A DNA stretch of 64,000 bases from NCBI RefSeq assembly GCF_002999235.1, contig NZ_CP027236.1, positions 1,736,001 through 1,800,000 on the forward strand, read 5' to 3'. Of the stretch, positions 33,489 to 42,802 are shown one piece after another. Position numbers and translations under genes: made by a program. The DNA is from Actinomyces sp. oral taxon 897 (GTDB taxonomy: Bacteria; Actinomycetota; Actinomycetes; Actinomycetales; Actinomycetaceae). Under the pieces are notes generated by a model. It was not told where the DNA came from. It worked only from the letters and a program-made list of their open reading frames with translations, and searched no databases. Position 1 is the stretch's first letter. Every line of letters begins with the position of its first letter.

Positions 33489-35903
33489 CTAGCTGGATGT
33501 TTCCTGTGGAGGATTCGTGGCCTGGAGTCCGTCCGCAGGTACCGGCGACGGCGGGGTCAGCCGCAGGTGAACCAGGCTGGTCCCGACCACCGGCTGAGTG
33601 AGGAGACGGCGCAGGTCAGCAAGGTCGGCGGGGCGGTGGACCCGGGCGCCCAGGGCCTGGGCGAGCCCGCCGAGGTCACCGGTCTGTGGTGTGGTGAACA
33701 GGCGTGAGAAGCGTCCGGCCCCCGGCACGCGGGCGTACTCCAGGCCCGCGAAGATGGCCCCTCCGGCGTCGTCACAGACAATGACCTGGAGGTCAGGGAC
33801 CTGCTCGTGGCGCCCTCGCCCCAGGCTCATGACGTCGTGCAGGCCGGCGAGGTCGCCCAGCAGGAGCCGGACGGGGCGGCGGGCGCCCAGGGCCAGGCCG
33901 ACGGCGGTGGCGACGGTGCCGTCGATCCCCGCCAGGCCACGGTTGGCGACGGCGGTGGGCGCGGGGACGCCGACGGGTGCGAGGCGGTCCAGGCGGCGGA
34001 TCGTGGTGGAGGAGCCCAAGACGAGCAGCGGCGCGCCCGGGCCGGTGCAGGACCGCCACACCGCCAGCGCCGCGGCGTCGGCGTCCAGCGGGGCGTTGGC
34101 GCGGCGTGGTGCCGGACCACCGTTGACGACTGTGGCGTCTACGCCCAGCGGCCCAGGACGGCAGCTGGCGTCGGGCCTGCACCCGTCGGCGGCGTCCGCA
34201 CCCAGCGGGGCGTGGGCGTCCGGAGAGGGTGAGGCCGCCGCGAGGCCCGCCGCGGCCTGACGCCAGGCGGTCAGCCAGGTGGCGGGGGCGGGGGCGGCGC
34301 CCATGAGGCGGACGACCGCGGCAGCTGACGGCGAGGGTCCGGCGTCGGCCTGCGGGGGCGCGGAGGCACCACGCTCCCCCTGCCCCGGGCCGGCCCCGGT
34401 CTGCGCGGGAGCGCCGCCGCCGACCAGTGCGGAGGCCACGGCGACCGGGCTGGCCCCGGTCTGCGCAAGAGCGCCCGGGCCCCCGCCCTGGAGCGTCTCG
34501 CACGTCCGGTAGCCGGGGCGGACGGCTATGATCCGCCCCGCCGTCCCGGCCACGTCAATGACCTGGGCACGGTCGGCCAGGACGGTGACCTCCAGGTCCT
34601 CACGTCCCAGCAGGGCCGTGACCGGTCGACTGAGACCGGGGTGGCCCACCACCACGACGCGACGCACCCGGCTGGCCAGGTCGGCTCCGTCACCACGGGC
34701 AAGGAGCTCGGCGTAGCGGGGCAGCGCGTTGCCTCCCTGGCGGGCCAGGGAGGTGGGCTCAGCCAGCAGGGGCCAGCCCAGGAGGTCGGCGAGCTCGACC
34801 GCGAGCGCCCCGAGCCGCGGGTCCGGGAGGTCCCCGGCCACGACGAGCCCCAGGTCCTGGGGCGTGAGAGCCTCCTGGTCGCGGCCGCCTCGCCCGTGGC
34901 GGTGGTGACCCAGGTCCTGGGGCGTGGGGTACCCAGCGGGCGCGGCCTGCCAGACCAGGTCAACCTCCCAACCGGGCCCTGTGGCCGGGAGCGCGCCCGG
35001 GGCCGGGACAGGGAACGCGGCCGGGGCCGAGGGCGGAACAGGAGCTGGGGACGCGGCCAGGGCTGAGGCCGCCTCGGGCGCACCTGGTCCCGGCCCAGAG
35101 CCCGTCAGCCCGGGATCCGGGCCGGGCACCAGCGGAGGACGGTCCAGGGTCCTCGTCCCGGGTCCCTGCTGGTGGCCAGGCGCCAGTGTGGGGTCGGGCG
35201 CCAGCTGATGGCCAGGCGCCAGCGGGGGGCGGAGGCGGACATTGACCTGGGCGGGACCGGGGTCGTTGCTCAGGGCCCCGGCGGCCGCCAGGACGGCGCG
35301 ACGCACCTGCCCGGCGAGAGCCGGCCCGGCCGCCCTGCCCACCTCCGCCGTCACGTCGGCCGGCAGGTCGACGACCAGCCGCGGAGCCCGCCCGAACAGG
35401 CACGTCTGCTCAGTGGTCTGGTTGGCGCCGGTGCCTACCAGCTCGTGGGGGCGGTCGGCGGAGAGGACCAGCAGGGGCACCCCGGCGGCGTCGGCCTCTG
35501 CGACGGCGGGGTGGAGGTTGGCCACGGCCGTGCCCGAGGTGGTCACCACCGCGACGGGGCGGCGCACCCCGGCCAGGAGGTGGGCGCGGGAGGCGCCCAG
35601 GGCGATGAACCCGGCGCTGCGCTCGTCCAGGGTGACGCGCAGGGACACCTCGCCAGCGGCCTCGGCCTCCTCCAGGGCGTAGGCCAGCGGTGCGCAGCGG
35701 GAGCCGGGGGACAGGACGGCCTGGCGGACCCCGCAGGCCACCAGGGCCGCCACAATGTGGCGGGAGGCCTGGAGGGAGGGCGGACAGGGGCATGAGGCGC
35801 CAGCGGGCAGCCTGGCCGAGCGCCCCGGGCCCGCGGCCCCCGCGTCAGCGCCTCTGGCGCCCGCGCCGTCGGTGGACGCGCTGTCGGCGCCACCGGTGCT
35901 CAC
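33489..35903 (-). CDS. menD: SEPHCHC synthase (menaquinone biosynthesis)
   Basis: 804 residues, against about 550–580 for typical MenD. The ThDP-enzyme core is present: SPGSRCAPLAYAL, LDERSAGFIALG with the catalytic Glu, VVTTSGTAVANLHPAV, and a C-terminal NRGLAGIDGTVATAVGLAL / GDLAGLHDVMSL ThDP-binding part. The excess is two low-complexity Pro/Ala/Gly/Asp-rich blocks (roughly 225–300 and 460–610) plus an N-terminal extension. It condenses isochorismate with 2-oxoglutarate. GTG 35903 overlaps the menC stop as GTGA, so menC–menD are coupled. Confidence 0.9.
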   Translation of the reverse strand: MSTGGADSASTDGAGARGADAGAAGPGRSARLPAGASCPCPPSLQASRHIVAALVACGVRQAVLSPGSRCAPLAYALEEAEAAGEVSLRVTLDERSAGFIALGASRAHLLAGVRRPVAVVTTSGTAVANLHPAVAEADAAGVPLLVLSADRPHELVGTGANQTTEQTCLFGRAPRLVVDLPADVTAEVGRAAGPALAGQVRRAVLAAAGALSNDPGPAQVNVRLRPPLAPGHQLAPDPTLAPGHQQGPGTRTLDRPPLVPGPDPGLTGSGPGPGAPEAASALAASPAPVPPSAPAAFPVPAPGALPATGPGWEVDLVWQAAPAGYPTPQDLGHHRHGRGGRDQEALTPQDLGLVVAGDLPDPRLGALAVELADLLGWPLLAEPTSLARQGGNALPRYAELLARGDGADLASRVRRVVVVGHPGLSRPVTALLGREDLEVTVLADRAQVIDVAGTAGRIIAVRPGYRTCETLQGGGPGALAQTGASPVAVASALVGGGAPAQTGAGPGQGERGASAPPQADAGPSPSAAAVVRLMGAAPAPATWLTAWRQAAAGLAAASPSPDAHAPLGADAADGCRPDASCRPGPLGVDATVVNGGPAPRRANAPLDADAAALAVWRSCTGPGAPLLVLGSSTTIRRLDRLAPVGVPAPTAVANRGLAGIDGTVATAVGLALGARRPVRLLLGDLAGLHDVMSLGRGRHEQVPDLQVIVCDDAGGAIFAGLEYARVPGAGRFSRLFTTPQTGDLGGLAQALGARVHRPADLADLRRLLTQPVVGTSLVHLRLTPPSPVPADGLQATNPPQETSS

Positions 35904-37138
35904 AGGGGGATTCCCGCTACCGCCTTACTGGGGTCGGCCGCCTCCCGGGCACGACGCTCGGCGAGCGCCCTGATAATGTGCACCATGCGTATGGCCCAGC
36001 GCGAGCACAGGTTCGTCTTGGCTGCGGAGGCGGCCAGACGCTCCTCGGAGACGTGGAGGTCGCTGACACGCAGCACCCCCTTGTAGGGGATGATGCTGGG
36101 GTCGGCGACGTCGCGCTTGAGGAGGACGGTGGTGCCCAGCCCGCAGGCGTAGTCGAGCTCGGGCAGGACGGTGGCGAGCTGCAGGCCCTGGAACAGGCCC
36201 ACGCTCGTGTCCAGGGCGGAGGAGACGACGACGGGCAGCTCCAGGCGGGAAGCGAGCTCCAGGGTCCGCCGGACCCCGCCCAGGGGCGCCACCTTGAGGA
36301 TGGCGATGTCGGCGGCCTCCAGGCGGGAGACGGCCAGGGGGTCGTTGCTCAGGCGGATGGACTCGTCGGCGGCGATGGGGGTCACGATCTCCTGCCGCAG
36401 GGTCGCGAGGTCCTCGGTCGTGGCGCAGGGCTGCTCGACGTACTCCACCCCGCCGGCCGCACGCTCAATGACCGGCAGGAGGCGCTGCACCGTGGTCGGG
36501 TTCCAGTCGCCGTTGAGGTCGACGCGGATGCGTCCCCTGGGGCCCAGGGCGTCGCGGACGGCCTCCAGGCGCAGGATGTCCCGGCCCAGCTCGTGGATGT
36601 TGGGCCCGCGCCCGATGAACTCCTGACGGTCTCGCGGCGGGTCCGGCCGCAGCCCGGGCACGTGCCGGAGGAAGTAGTTGCGTCCGATCTTGACCTTGGC
36701 GACGTTGGCCCGGGAGGTGAGGATGAGCCTGCGGGCGTCGTCGGGGCCGACCTCGGGAATGGTGACGTTGACGTCAATGCTCTCACGCTGTCGCGGCGGC
36801 AGGGTGACGGGGGTGCCGTCCGGGCCGAGGCCGGTGGCCGCCTCCAGGGCGGCGGCCAGCCAGGGGGCGGCGGCCTTGGCGTCGTAGTCCCAGAAGGGCG
36901 CGAACTCGCCCCAGCCCGCCGGGCCGTGGAACAGGACGCCGTCGCGGCGCTTGAGGGCGCGGAAGGTGGTGTTCAGGGGGATGTCGTAGACCAGGGCCTG
37001 GTCTATGTCCTTCAGGAGGTCAGTGGGGTCCTGGGCGCGCAGGGCCTCCAGGTCCAGCCTGCCGACAGAGGGGTCTTGCAGGCCCTGGAAGGTGAAGTCG
37101 TGGGGGCCATGGGTCCTGGGGGAGCGGGAACCAGTCAC
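35900..37138 (-). CDS. menC: o-Succinylbenzoate synthase
   Basis: About 412 residues from GTG 37138; the frame extends to 37216 but TATGCT sits six bases before this GTG, implying a leaderless start. It is an enolase-superfamily enzyme. NVAKVKIGRN holds the KxK pair, DLNGDW, EYVEQPC and IAADESIR supply metal ligands, and ILKVAPLGG holds the second catalytic Lys. It dehydrates SHCHC to o-succinylbenzoate. First gene of the menC–menD pair. Confidence 0.9.
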   Translation of the reverse strand: MTGSRSPRTHGPHDFTFQGLQDPSVGRLDLEALRAQDPTDLLKDIDQALVYDIPLNTTFRALKRRDGVLFHGPAGWGEFAPFWDYDAKAAAPWLAAALEAATGLGPDGTPVTLPPRQRESIDVNVTIPEVGPDDARRLILTSRANVAKVKIGRNYFLRHVPGLRPDPPRDRQEFIGRGPNIHELGRDILRLEAVRDALGPRGRIRVDLNGDWNPTTVQRLLPVIERAAGGVEYVEQPCATTEDLATLRQEIVTPIAADESIRLSNDPLAVSRLEAADIAILKVAPLGGVRRTLELASRLELPVVVSSALDTSVGLFQGLQLATVLPELDYACGLGTTVLLKRDVADPSIIPYKGVLRVSDLHVSEERLAASAAKTNLCSRWAIRMVHIIRALAERRAREAADPSKAVAGIPL

Positions 37139-37144
37139 GGCTCT

Positions 37145-37150
37145 AGCATA
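37145..37150 (-). promoter_or_regulatory. -10 hexamer, leaderless menC start
   Basis: On the minus strand TATGCT is followed by six bases and GTG 37138. No good -35 box is seen. Confidence 0.5.
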
Positions 37151-37313
37151 ACCACATATACCGTCCTGGGGGTGAACGCCACCCGACGTGTCACGAATCG
37201 AAATCGGAACGGTCACGGCGGGGGGACGGAGACGGTGGGCAGGAGGGCAGCACCCGGAAAACGCCTGTCTCCTGGGCGTCTCCCGGGCCCGGGGTCCGCC
37301 CGGGCGCCGGACC

Positions 37314-38342
37314 TCAGTCGCCTAGAGTGGCAACCATCACAGCCTTAATGGTGTGCATGCGGTTCTCGGCCTGGTCGAAGACGATGGAGGCCGGGGACTC
37401 GAAGACCTCGTCAGTGACCTCCACGCCGTCCATGCCGGTGGCCTGGTAGATCTCCTCACCGATGGTGGTGTTGCGGTCGTGGTAGGCGGGCAGGCAGTGC
37501 ATGAACCTGGCCTGCGGCCCTGCGACCCCCATGAGGGAGGCGTTGACCTGGTAGTCGCGCAGCATGGCGATGCGGGAGTCCCACACCTCCTTGGGCTCGC
37601 CCATGGAGACCCAGATGTCGGTGTGGACGAAGTCCACCCCGGTCACGCCGTCGGCCACGGACTCGGTGAGGGTGAGGCGGGCGCCGGTCCTGGTGGCCAG
37701 CGCCTGGGCGGCCTGGACGCACTCCTCGTCGGGCCACAGGGCCCGGGGGGCCACAATGCGCGTGTCGGCACCCATGAGGGCGCCGTTGACCAGCAGGGAG
37801 CGGCCCATATTGAAGCGGGCGTCGCCGACGTAGGCGTAGGAGATCTCACTGGCCGGCCTGCCCGCGTGCTCCAGCATGGTCAGGGTGTCGCAGAGCATCT
37901 GGGTGGGGTGCCAGTCGTCGGTCAGGCCGTTCCACACCGGCACGCCGGACAGCTCGGCGAGGGTGGTGACCTTGGCCTGGGAGTCGCCGCGGTACTCGAT
38001 GCCGTCGAACATGCGGCCCAGGACCCGGGCGGTGTCGGCCACGGACTCCTTGTGGCCCATCTGGGAGCCCGAGGGGTCGAGGTAGGTGGTGTGGGCGCCC
38101 TGGTCCGCGGCACCGACCTCGAAGGAGCAGCGGGTGCGCGTGGAGGTCTTCTCAAAGATGAGGGCGATGTTCCTGCCCCGCAGGTGCTGGACCTCCCGCC
38201 CCGCCTTCTTGTCCGCCTTGAGCTGGGCGGCGAGCTGGACCAGGGCCATCCACTGCTCGGGGGTGAAGTCGAGCTCACGCAGGAGGTGGCGGCCCTTGAG
38301 GCCGGCGAGGGTCGTGGGATCGGGGGCGGGGATCACGGTCAT
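37314..38342 (-). CDS. arcB: Ornithine carbamoyltransferase, probably catabolic
   Basis: 342 residues from ATG 38342 after AAAGGACC. Carbamoyl-phosphate binding STRTR (67–71), HPTQ, and FMHCLPA are all present, as is [19 protein letters not shown]. Length and sequence resemble catabolic ArcB (about 335–340) more than anabolic ArgF (about 305–320). In the arginine deiminase pathway it splits citrulline to ornithine and carbamoyl phosphate, working with ArcA at 39871–41181. arcC and arcD are not in the window. The 1.5-kb gap to arcA contains a miniature element and a CRISPR-like array, so the two are not a simple operon. Confidence 0.93.
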   Translation of the reverse strand: MTVIPAPDPTTLAGLKGRHLLRELDFTPEQWMALVQLAAQLKADKKAGREVQHLRGRNIALIFEKTSTRTRCSFEVGAADQGAHTTYLDPSGSQMGHKESVADTARVLGRMFDGIEYRGDSQAKVTTLAELSGVPVWNGLTDDWHPTQMLCDTLTMLEHAGRPASEISYAYVGDARFNMGRSLLVNGALMGADTRIVAPRALWPDEECVQAAQALATRTGARLTLTESVADGVTGVDFVHTDIWVSMGEPKEVWDSRIAMLRDYQVNASLMGVAGPQARFMHCLPAYHDRNTTIGEEIYQATGMDGVEVTDEVFESPASIVFDQAENRMHTIKAVMVATLGD

Positions 38343-38792
38343 GCGGGTCCTTTCGTGGCGGGTGGACGGTGGGGCGCTACCCGTCTGCCCCTGGGAGTCC
38401 AGGGGACGGTGGGAGGCGATGCGCCAGGCCCGGATGGCTGGCCCGTCGGCCCCTGGGGGTCCAGGGGACGGTGGGCGGGCGCGGGGCCGACGACTGAGGG
38501 GCGGCGGGGAGCACCCGGCACGATGGTAGGCCGACGCCGCTCTCCCCCACGTGTGACGCCACCGCCTCAGGACGAAGAGGCCCTGCGGGGGCCTACGTCC
38601 TGGCATTTCGCGTTAAGTCCGGCAATTGCGGAAGAGTCCCCCTCCGCCTGCGGGGGCCTACGAGTCGGCGCCCGGGGAGCTGCTTCGGCTGGCGCGCGGA
38701 TGGCCCTGGTCGCAGCGGGCGGCCTGTATCGCCCCGGGAGGAGGCTATACGCGGCGGTTATCACGGCCGCGGCGGTGGTGGGCGGACGGTTC
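38343..38792. other. Upstream region of arcB
   Basis: It holds the 33-nt repeat pair at 38381–38475 and two copies of CCTGCGGGGGCCTACG (38582 and 38647, 65 bp apart). The latter recurs in altered form at 39712. No gene is supported. Confidence 0.45.
38381..38475. repeat. Two 33-nt palindromic repeats at 62-bp period
   Basis: Copies at 38381–38413 and 38443–38475 differ at two positions. Each can fold, with CCCCTGG pairing to CCAGGGG and flanking CCGTC to GACGG. They lie in the 5' region of arcB, so a regulatory hairpin role is possible. Confidence 0.7.
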
Positions 38793-38923
38793 TGTCGCAA
38801 TCTGAGGATCAGAGCTGACCCCACCCCGTTCTCACCTTTGTACACCCAATGTCCACGCAGGTCAGGAGCCCGGACCCTGACGCGGTCAAGGGTGTCCCTC
38901 GTTCTGATCCTCAGATTGCGACA
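38793..38923. mobile_element. 131-bp MITE-like element, copy 1
   Basis: Perfect 21-bp terminal inverted repeats (38793–38813 and 38903–38923; they begin TGTCGCAATCTGAGG) flank 89 bp of non-coding DNA. The same element, same length, lies inverted at 45077–45207 and shares a central stretch around GTACACCCAATGTCCACG. TGT…ACA ends are common to several insertion-sequence families. No transposase and no clear target duplication is seen. Confidence 0.85.
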
Positions 38924-39002
38924 CGCACACGAACCGGGTCGGCAGACAGTCGGCAGACTACGCAGGGCGCCGTATAAACCTATTCGGATTCGCGTAGAAA
39001 AA

Positions 39003-39335
39003 AGTTAGGGAGCCCCGCGGTGCAGGGTGCTCCCTAGACATTACTACAGGAGGAAAAATGTCTAGTGTTATTTGGTGTCTTAATGCACCTAGCGGTGCGG
39101 GGTGCTCCCTGACAGGTGAAGTTGCGCGAAGTCATAGGCCTGATGGCTGGGTCTTAATGCACCTAGCGGTGCGGGGTGCTCCCTGACCCTCGGCGCTGAC
39201 GCCGGCGGCGAGCGCCGCCGACCCCGGTCTTAATGCACCTAGCGGTGCGGGGTGCTCCCTGACTCCGGGAACGAGAACTGGTGCCGGAGCAAGGCCGAGT
39301 CTTAATGCACCTAGCGGTGCGGGGTGCTCCCTGAC
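39003..39335. CRISPR. Orphan CRISPR-like array: 4 perfect 37-nt repeats plus 1 degenerate
   Basis: Identical 37-nt repeats lie at 39077–39113, 39151–39187, 39227–39263 and 39299–39335, separated by unrelated spacers of 37, 39 and 35 nt. The repeat starts GTCTTAATGCACC, folds with a GCACC/GGTGC stem and ends GCTCCCTGAC. A degenerate repeat at 39003–39039 is in register (37-nt spacer), which suggests it is the leader-distal end and that the array reads on the minus strand; this orientation is inference. No cas gene is within the window. The array separates arcB from arcA. Confidence 0.75.
39058..39186 (+). CDS. Possible 42-residue peptide overlapping the array
   Basis: ATG 39058 follows a perfect AGGAGGAAAA ribosome site and reads MSSVIWCLNAPSGAGCSLTG…, running through the first repeat and ending in the second. 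The strong site is notable, but the overlap with array repeats makes chance likely. Confidence 0.2.
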   Translation: MSSVIWCLNAPSGAGCSLTGEVARSHRPDGWVLMHLAVRGAP

Positions 39336-39704
39336 CCTGCTCCTGGGAGCCGCGTGGTTGCAACGTTTCCAGGGGCTGGATCGCCACCGGCCTGTGGAGG
39401 CCCTTCCGGAGGTGGCTGGAACGGGTCCATTTTTACCACCTTTCGTTGGTATGACGCCACTCGCCACCGACGGCCCCGGGAGCGGATCCGGCGCCGGCTT
39501 TGGACGAGACCATGCGGAAAAGTGGCAGTCAGACGGGGTGTCCCACACCACACTGATGGTGACCAATGTCACAGATTCGATCTGCCTCAACCCTGCGAGC
39601 ACCCGCACGCGCACCCCCTCCCTCACCAGATCCCCCGGCACAGGCCCCGTCCTCAAGCATAGACGCAGCACCGTAGACATCCCTTCATTTGAAGGACGAA
39701 GAAA
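39336..39704. other. Gap between the array and arcA terminator
   Basis: No gene is supported. The sequence is less GC-biased than its surroundings and would include any leader if the array is read on the minus strand. Confidence 0.4.
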
Positions 39705-39723
39705 CCCCGCACTAGGTGCGGGG
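39705..39723 (-). terminator. arcA terminator
   Basis: On the minus strand CCCCGCA/TGCGGGG with a 5-nt loop is followed by TTTCTTC, a textbook intrinsic terminator, about 150 bp beyond the arcA stop. Confidence 0.75.
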
Positions 39724-39870
39724 CTCTACGAATCGGTGCTCGGGGAACTGTCTCATCCCTAGCTGCCAGCAGCAAGGGTAACGCACGGAGTTAACCCCGG
39801 TGTAGCCACGGGGTAGGCCAGGCGAGAGCGCAGGAGGTGGCACGCGGGAGGCAGGGCGGACGCCCGCTGC

Positions 39871-41181
39871 TCACACGGCGTCGCGCGTGACGGGGCAGGT
39901 CATGCAGTGCCCGCCGCCCCGGCCGCGCACCAGCTCCACCCCGGGGGTCTCAATGACCTCCACCCCGGCGCGGCGCAGGGTGTCGTTGGCGGCCTGGTTG
40001 TGGGCGTAGCCAATGACGCGCCCCGGGGCGAGGGCGACCACGTTGCAGGAGTCGCGGGAGAGCTCACGCAGGGCCTCGGCCTCGTTGGACATGTCCGGGC
40101 TAATGACGCGGAAGGAGTCCGTGCCGGCGGCGCGGGCCAGGACGACGTCCATCTCGGAGCCGTCGTGGACGGTCACGCGCAGGGCCTGGCCGTTGGTACC
40201 GGGCTCGATCTCCACGGTGGTGACGTCGTTGAAGCCGGAGAAGCGCAGGCAGGTGTCCGGGGAGACCATGGTCATGAGGGTGTCCAAGTGCATGACGGCG
40301 TCGAGCTCGGTGTAGAAGGCGCGGTCGGGCATGTGGACGCCAATGACCCGGTCGGCGGCGTCGGCGGAGAACAGGCGCGTGGCCAGGCGCTCCACCCCGG
40401 CGGCGCTGGAGCGGTGGGTCAGGCCCATGACCAGGGTCCGGTTGCCCAGGACCAGGAAGTCGCCGCCCTCGATGGTGGCCGGGGAGGCCCCGTGCTCCTC
40501 GCTCCACAGGGCGGCGCGGCCGGCGAAGGCCGGGTGGAAGCGGTAGACGGCCTCGTAGTTGACGGCCTCACGCCGCCGGGGGGCCAGGGCCATGGTGTTG
40601 ACGGAGACCCCGCCGTAGAGCCAGGCGGAGGTGTCGCGGGTGAACAGGTGGTTGGGCAGGGGGGTGACCACGAACTGCCCCTCCAGGGTGGACAGGTAGG
40701 TGGTGCTGAACAGGGTGGCGGCGTCGGCGGCGCTGAGGCGCTCACGCAGCTCGGTGCGGGTGATGCCCGCCAGGAGGACCTCGGCGAGCTCGGCGTCGGG
40801 CAGGGAGCCGAAGAAGTCAATGAGGACCTCGGAGGTGGACACCCCCACGGTCTCGGGCCCCACGGTCTCCTCCAGGACCAGCTGGCGGGCCTCGGGGACG
40901 GCCAGGGTCTCGGTGAGCAGGTCGCGGAAGTCGTGGACGATGACGCCCTCGGCACGCAGGATCGCGGTGAGGGCGTCGTGCTCGGCCTGGGCGCGGGAGA
41001 CGTTGAGGGCGTCGTCAAAGAGCAGGGAGTCGGCGTTAATGGGGGTCAGGCGGGCGATCTCCCCGCCCGGGCGGTGGACAATGACCTCCCGGAGGCGCCC
41101 TGTCTCGGAGTCCACGCGCCCCCCGCCGTCGGAGACGGGGATAAAGGGGCGGTCCTGCGGTGCGTCCGGTGTCGTGGTCAT
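39871..41181 (-). CDS. arcA: Arginine deiminase
   Basis: 436 residues from ATG 41181; the frame runs on upstream to 41619 but that overlaps menB, and TACCCT stands six bases before this ATG. It is a guanidino-modifying enzyme: [17 protein letters not shown] at the N-terminus, [19 protein letters not shown], and C-terminal GGGHCMTCP with catalytic Cys426. It converts arginine to citrulline and ammonia, giving ATP (with arcB and a carbamate kinase) and acid protection. Likely leaderless. Confidence 0.95.
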   Translation of the reverse strand: MTTTPDAPQDRPFIPVSDGGGRVDSETGRLREVIVHRPGGEIARLTPINADSLLFDDALNVSRAQAEHDALTAILRAEGVIVHDFRDLLTETLAVPEARQLVLEETVGPETVGVSTSEVLIDFFGSLPDAELAEVLLAGITRTELRERLSAADAATLFSTTYLSTLEGQFVVTPLPNHLFTRDTSAWLYGGVSVNTMALAPRRREAVNYEAVYRFHPAFAGRAALWSEEHGASPATIEGGDFLVLGNRTLVMGLTHRSSAAGVERLATRLFSADAADRVIGVHMPDRAFYTELDAVMHLDTLMTMVSPDTCLRFSGFNDVTTVEIEPGTNGQALRVTVHDGSEMDVVLARAAGTDSFRVISPDMSNEAEALRELSRDSCNVVALAPGRVIGYAHNQAANDTLRRAGVEVIETPGVELVRGRGGGHCMTCPVTRDAV

Positions 41182-41187
41182 GACGTC

Positions 41188-41193
41188 AGGGTA
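41188..41193 (-). promoter_or_regulatory. -10 hexamer, leaderless arcA start
   Basis: On the minus strand TACCCT, six bases (GACGTC), then ATG 41181. The divergent menB start has nearly the same 15 bases. Confidence 0.5.
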
Positions 41194-41252
41194 ACGGGCC
41201 CGGGCCTGGGGCGTCGGGTGGCCCAGGAACCAGGGCCCAGGAGCCGGGACTG

Positions 41253-41340
41253 GCCTCCGGGGGCCGCCCGGGAGCTCTCGTGGCAGGGCAGGACACCCGG
41301 GTCGCGCCCAGCCAGCCTCCGGGGGCCGCCCAGGAGCTCT
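41253..41340. repeat. Two 26-nt repeats at 62-bp period between arcA and menB
   Basis: Blocks at 41253–41278 and 41315–41340 (core GCCTCCGGGGGCCGCCC, then GGAGCTCT) differ at one position. They lie in the divergent arcA–menB control region. Confidence 0.7.
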
Positions 41341-41346
41341 GCGCGA

Positions 41347-41352
41347 TACCCT
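41347..41352 (+). promoter_or_regulatory. -10 hexamer, leaderless menB start
   Basis: TACCCT, six bases (GACGCC), then ATG 41359. No Shine-Dalgarno sequence. Confidence 0.5.
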
Positions 41353-41358
41353 GACGCC

Positions 41359-42483
41359 ATGCCCACACGACCTGGGGAGCGGCCTGTTCCCACGCGCGTC
41401 TCGGAGCTCTTCGACCCCACCCGCTGGCGGGAGGTCGAGGGCTTCCCCCACGGTCCTGGCGGCCTGACCGACGTCACCTACCACCGTGGCTGCGTGCGCG
41501 ACGCCTCTGGCACCTGGGTCCGCGACCTGCCGGTGGTGCGGGTGGCCTTTAACCGCCCCGAGGTGCGCAACGCCTTCCGCCCCCGCACCGTGGACGAGCT
41601 CTACCACGTCCTGGACCACGCGCGCATGAGCGGCGACGTCGGCGCGGTCATCCTGACCGGTAACGGCCCCTCCCCGCGTGACGGCGGCTGGGCCTTCTCA
41701 TCCGGCGGTGACCAGCGCGTGCGGGGCCGCGACGGCTACCGCTACGAGCGTGAGGACGCCGCCAGCCCCAGCGCTGGCACCGGGACCGAGGACACCGCCC
41801 CAGGCGGCGTCGCCCCCGACAGCGGCACTGCCGTCACCCCCGACACCACCACTCCCAGCACCGGGACCCCCGCCTACTCCCACGACGCCGACGTGGCCGC
41901 GGCACAGGCGCACATTGACACAGCCCGGGCGGGTCGCCTGCACGTCCTGGAGGTCCAGCGCCTCATCCGCACCATGCCCAAGGTGGTCATCGCGGCCGTC
42001 CCCGGCTGGGCGGCGGGCGGCGGGCACAGCCTCAATGTGGTGTGCGACCTGTCCCTGGCCAGCCTGGAGCACGCCCGCTTCAAGCAGACCGACGCCAGTG
42101 TGGGCAGCTTTGACGCCGGCTACGGCTCGGCGCTGCTGGCCCGGCAGGTCGGCGACAAGCGGGCCCGGGAGATCTTCTTCCTGGCCCGCACCTACGACGC
42201 CGAGACCGCTGCGCGCTGGGGCGTGGTCAACGAGGCGGTCCCCCACGCCGAGCTGGAGGAGCGGGCCCTGGAGTGGGCGGCCACCGTGACCTCCAAGTCG
42301 CCCCAGGCCATCCGCATGCTCAAACTGGCCTTCAACCTGGCCGACGACGGCCTGGCCGGCCAGCAGGTCTTCGCCGGGGAGGCCACGCGCCTGGCCTACA
42401 TGACCGACGAGGCGCTCGAAGGTCGGGACGCCTTCCTCCAGCGCCGCGAGCCGGACTGGTCCCCCTTCCCCTACTACTTCTGA
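41359..42483 (+). CDS. menB: 1,4-Dihydroxy-2-naphthoyl-CoA synthase
   Basis: 374 residues, against about 290–300 for typical MenB. The crotonase core shows [37 protein letters not shown] (oxyanion hole) and the MenB-specific tail [20 protein letters not shown]. The additional ~50 residues are a Thr/Ser/Ala/Pro-rich insert after the GGDQ loop (about 132–175), near the active-site entrance. It closes the second naphthoquinone ring from o-succinylbenzoyl-CoA. Start fixed by the leaderless hexamer. Confidence 0.93.
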   Translation: MPTRPGERPVPTRVSELFDPTRWREVEGFPHGPGGLTDVTYHRGCVRDASGTWVRDLPVVRVAFNRPEVRNAFRPRTVDELYHVLDHARMSGDVGAVILTGNGPSPRDGGWAFSSGGDQRVRGRDGYRYEREDAASPSAGTGTEDTAPGGVAPDSGTAVTPDTTTPSTGTPAYSHDADVAAAQAHIDTARAGRLHVLEVQRLIRTMPKVVIAAVPGWAAGGGHSLNVVCDLSLASLEHARFKQTDASVGSFDAGYGSALLARQVGDKRAREIFFLARTYDAETAARWGVVNEAVPHAELEERALEWAATVTSKSPQAIRMLKLAFNLADDGLAGQQVFAGEATRLAYMTDEALEGRDAFLQRREPDWSPFPYYF

Positions 42484-42538
42484 GCTGCTCTGAGCGGGCT
42501 ACCCAAAGGCGCTGACGGCTCCCGCGGGGCCGCACGGT

Positions 42539-42632
42539 CTATCCCCGGGGCACCCACGACCCACCAGCCGCCAGGCCACCCGGCCCCGGTGCACCATGCG
42601 GTCGCCTATCCCCGGAGCGCCCGCAACCCACC
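42539..42632. repeat. Two ~27-nt repeats at 67-bp period
   Basis: CTATCCCCGGGGCACCCACG at 42539 recurs as a close variant at 42606, both running into ACCCACC. The rest of the 319-bp menB–yagU gap (42484–42802) holds no supported gene. Confidence 0.55.
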
Positions 42633-42802
42633 TGTACTCCAATTCCCCGGCGCTCTCCCCGAGCCCCCGCGTCCTGCCGCACGCCGCACCACCCGCACCC
42701 CGCCGCACGCCAACTCGTCTCGCAGGCCCAAATGTTGCGTGAGATCATTCACATGCAATGGCGCGTACACGCACCCCTCCCCGTCCTTAGAAGAGGGCAC
42801 TC

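Noticed and set aside
38567..38845. Minus-strand frame running into the 131-bp element
   Set aside because: The shared LILRLRQ string simply translates the terminal inverted repeat; the element is non-coding.
41182..41619. N-terminal extension of arginine deiminase
   Set aside because: It overlaps the divergent menB coding sequence and its control region; ATG 41181 matches family length.
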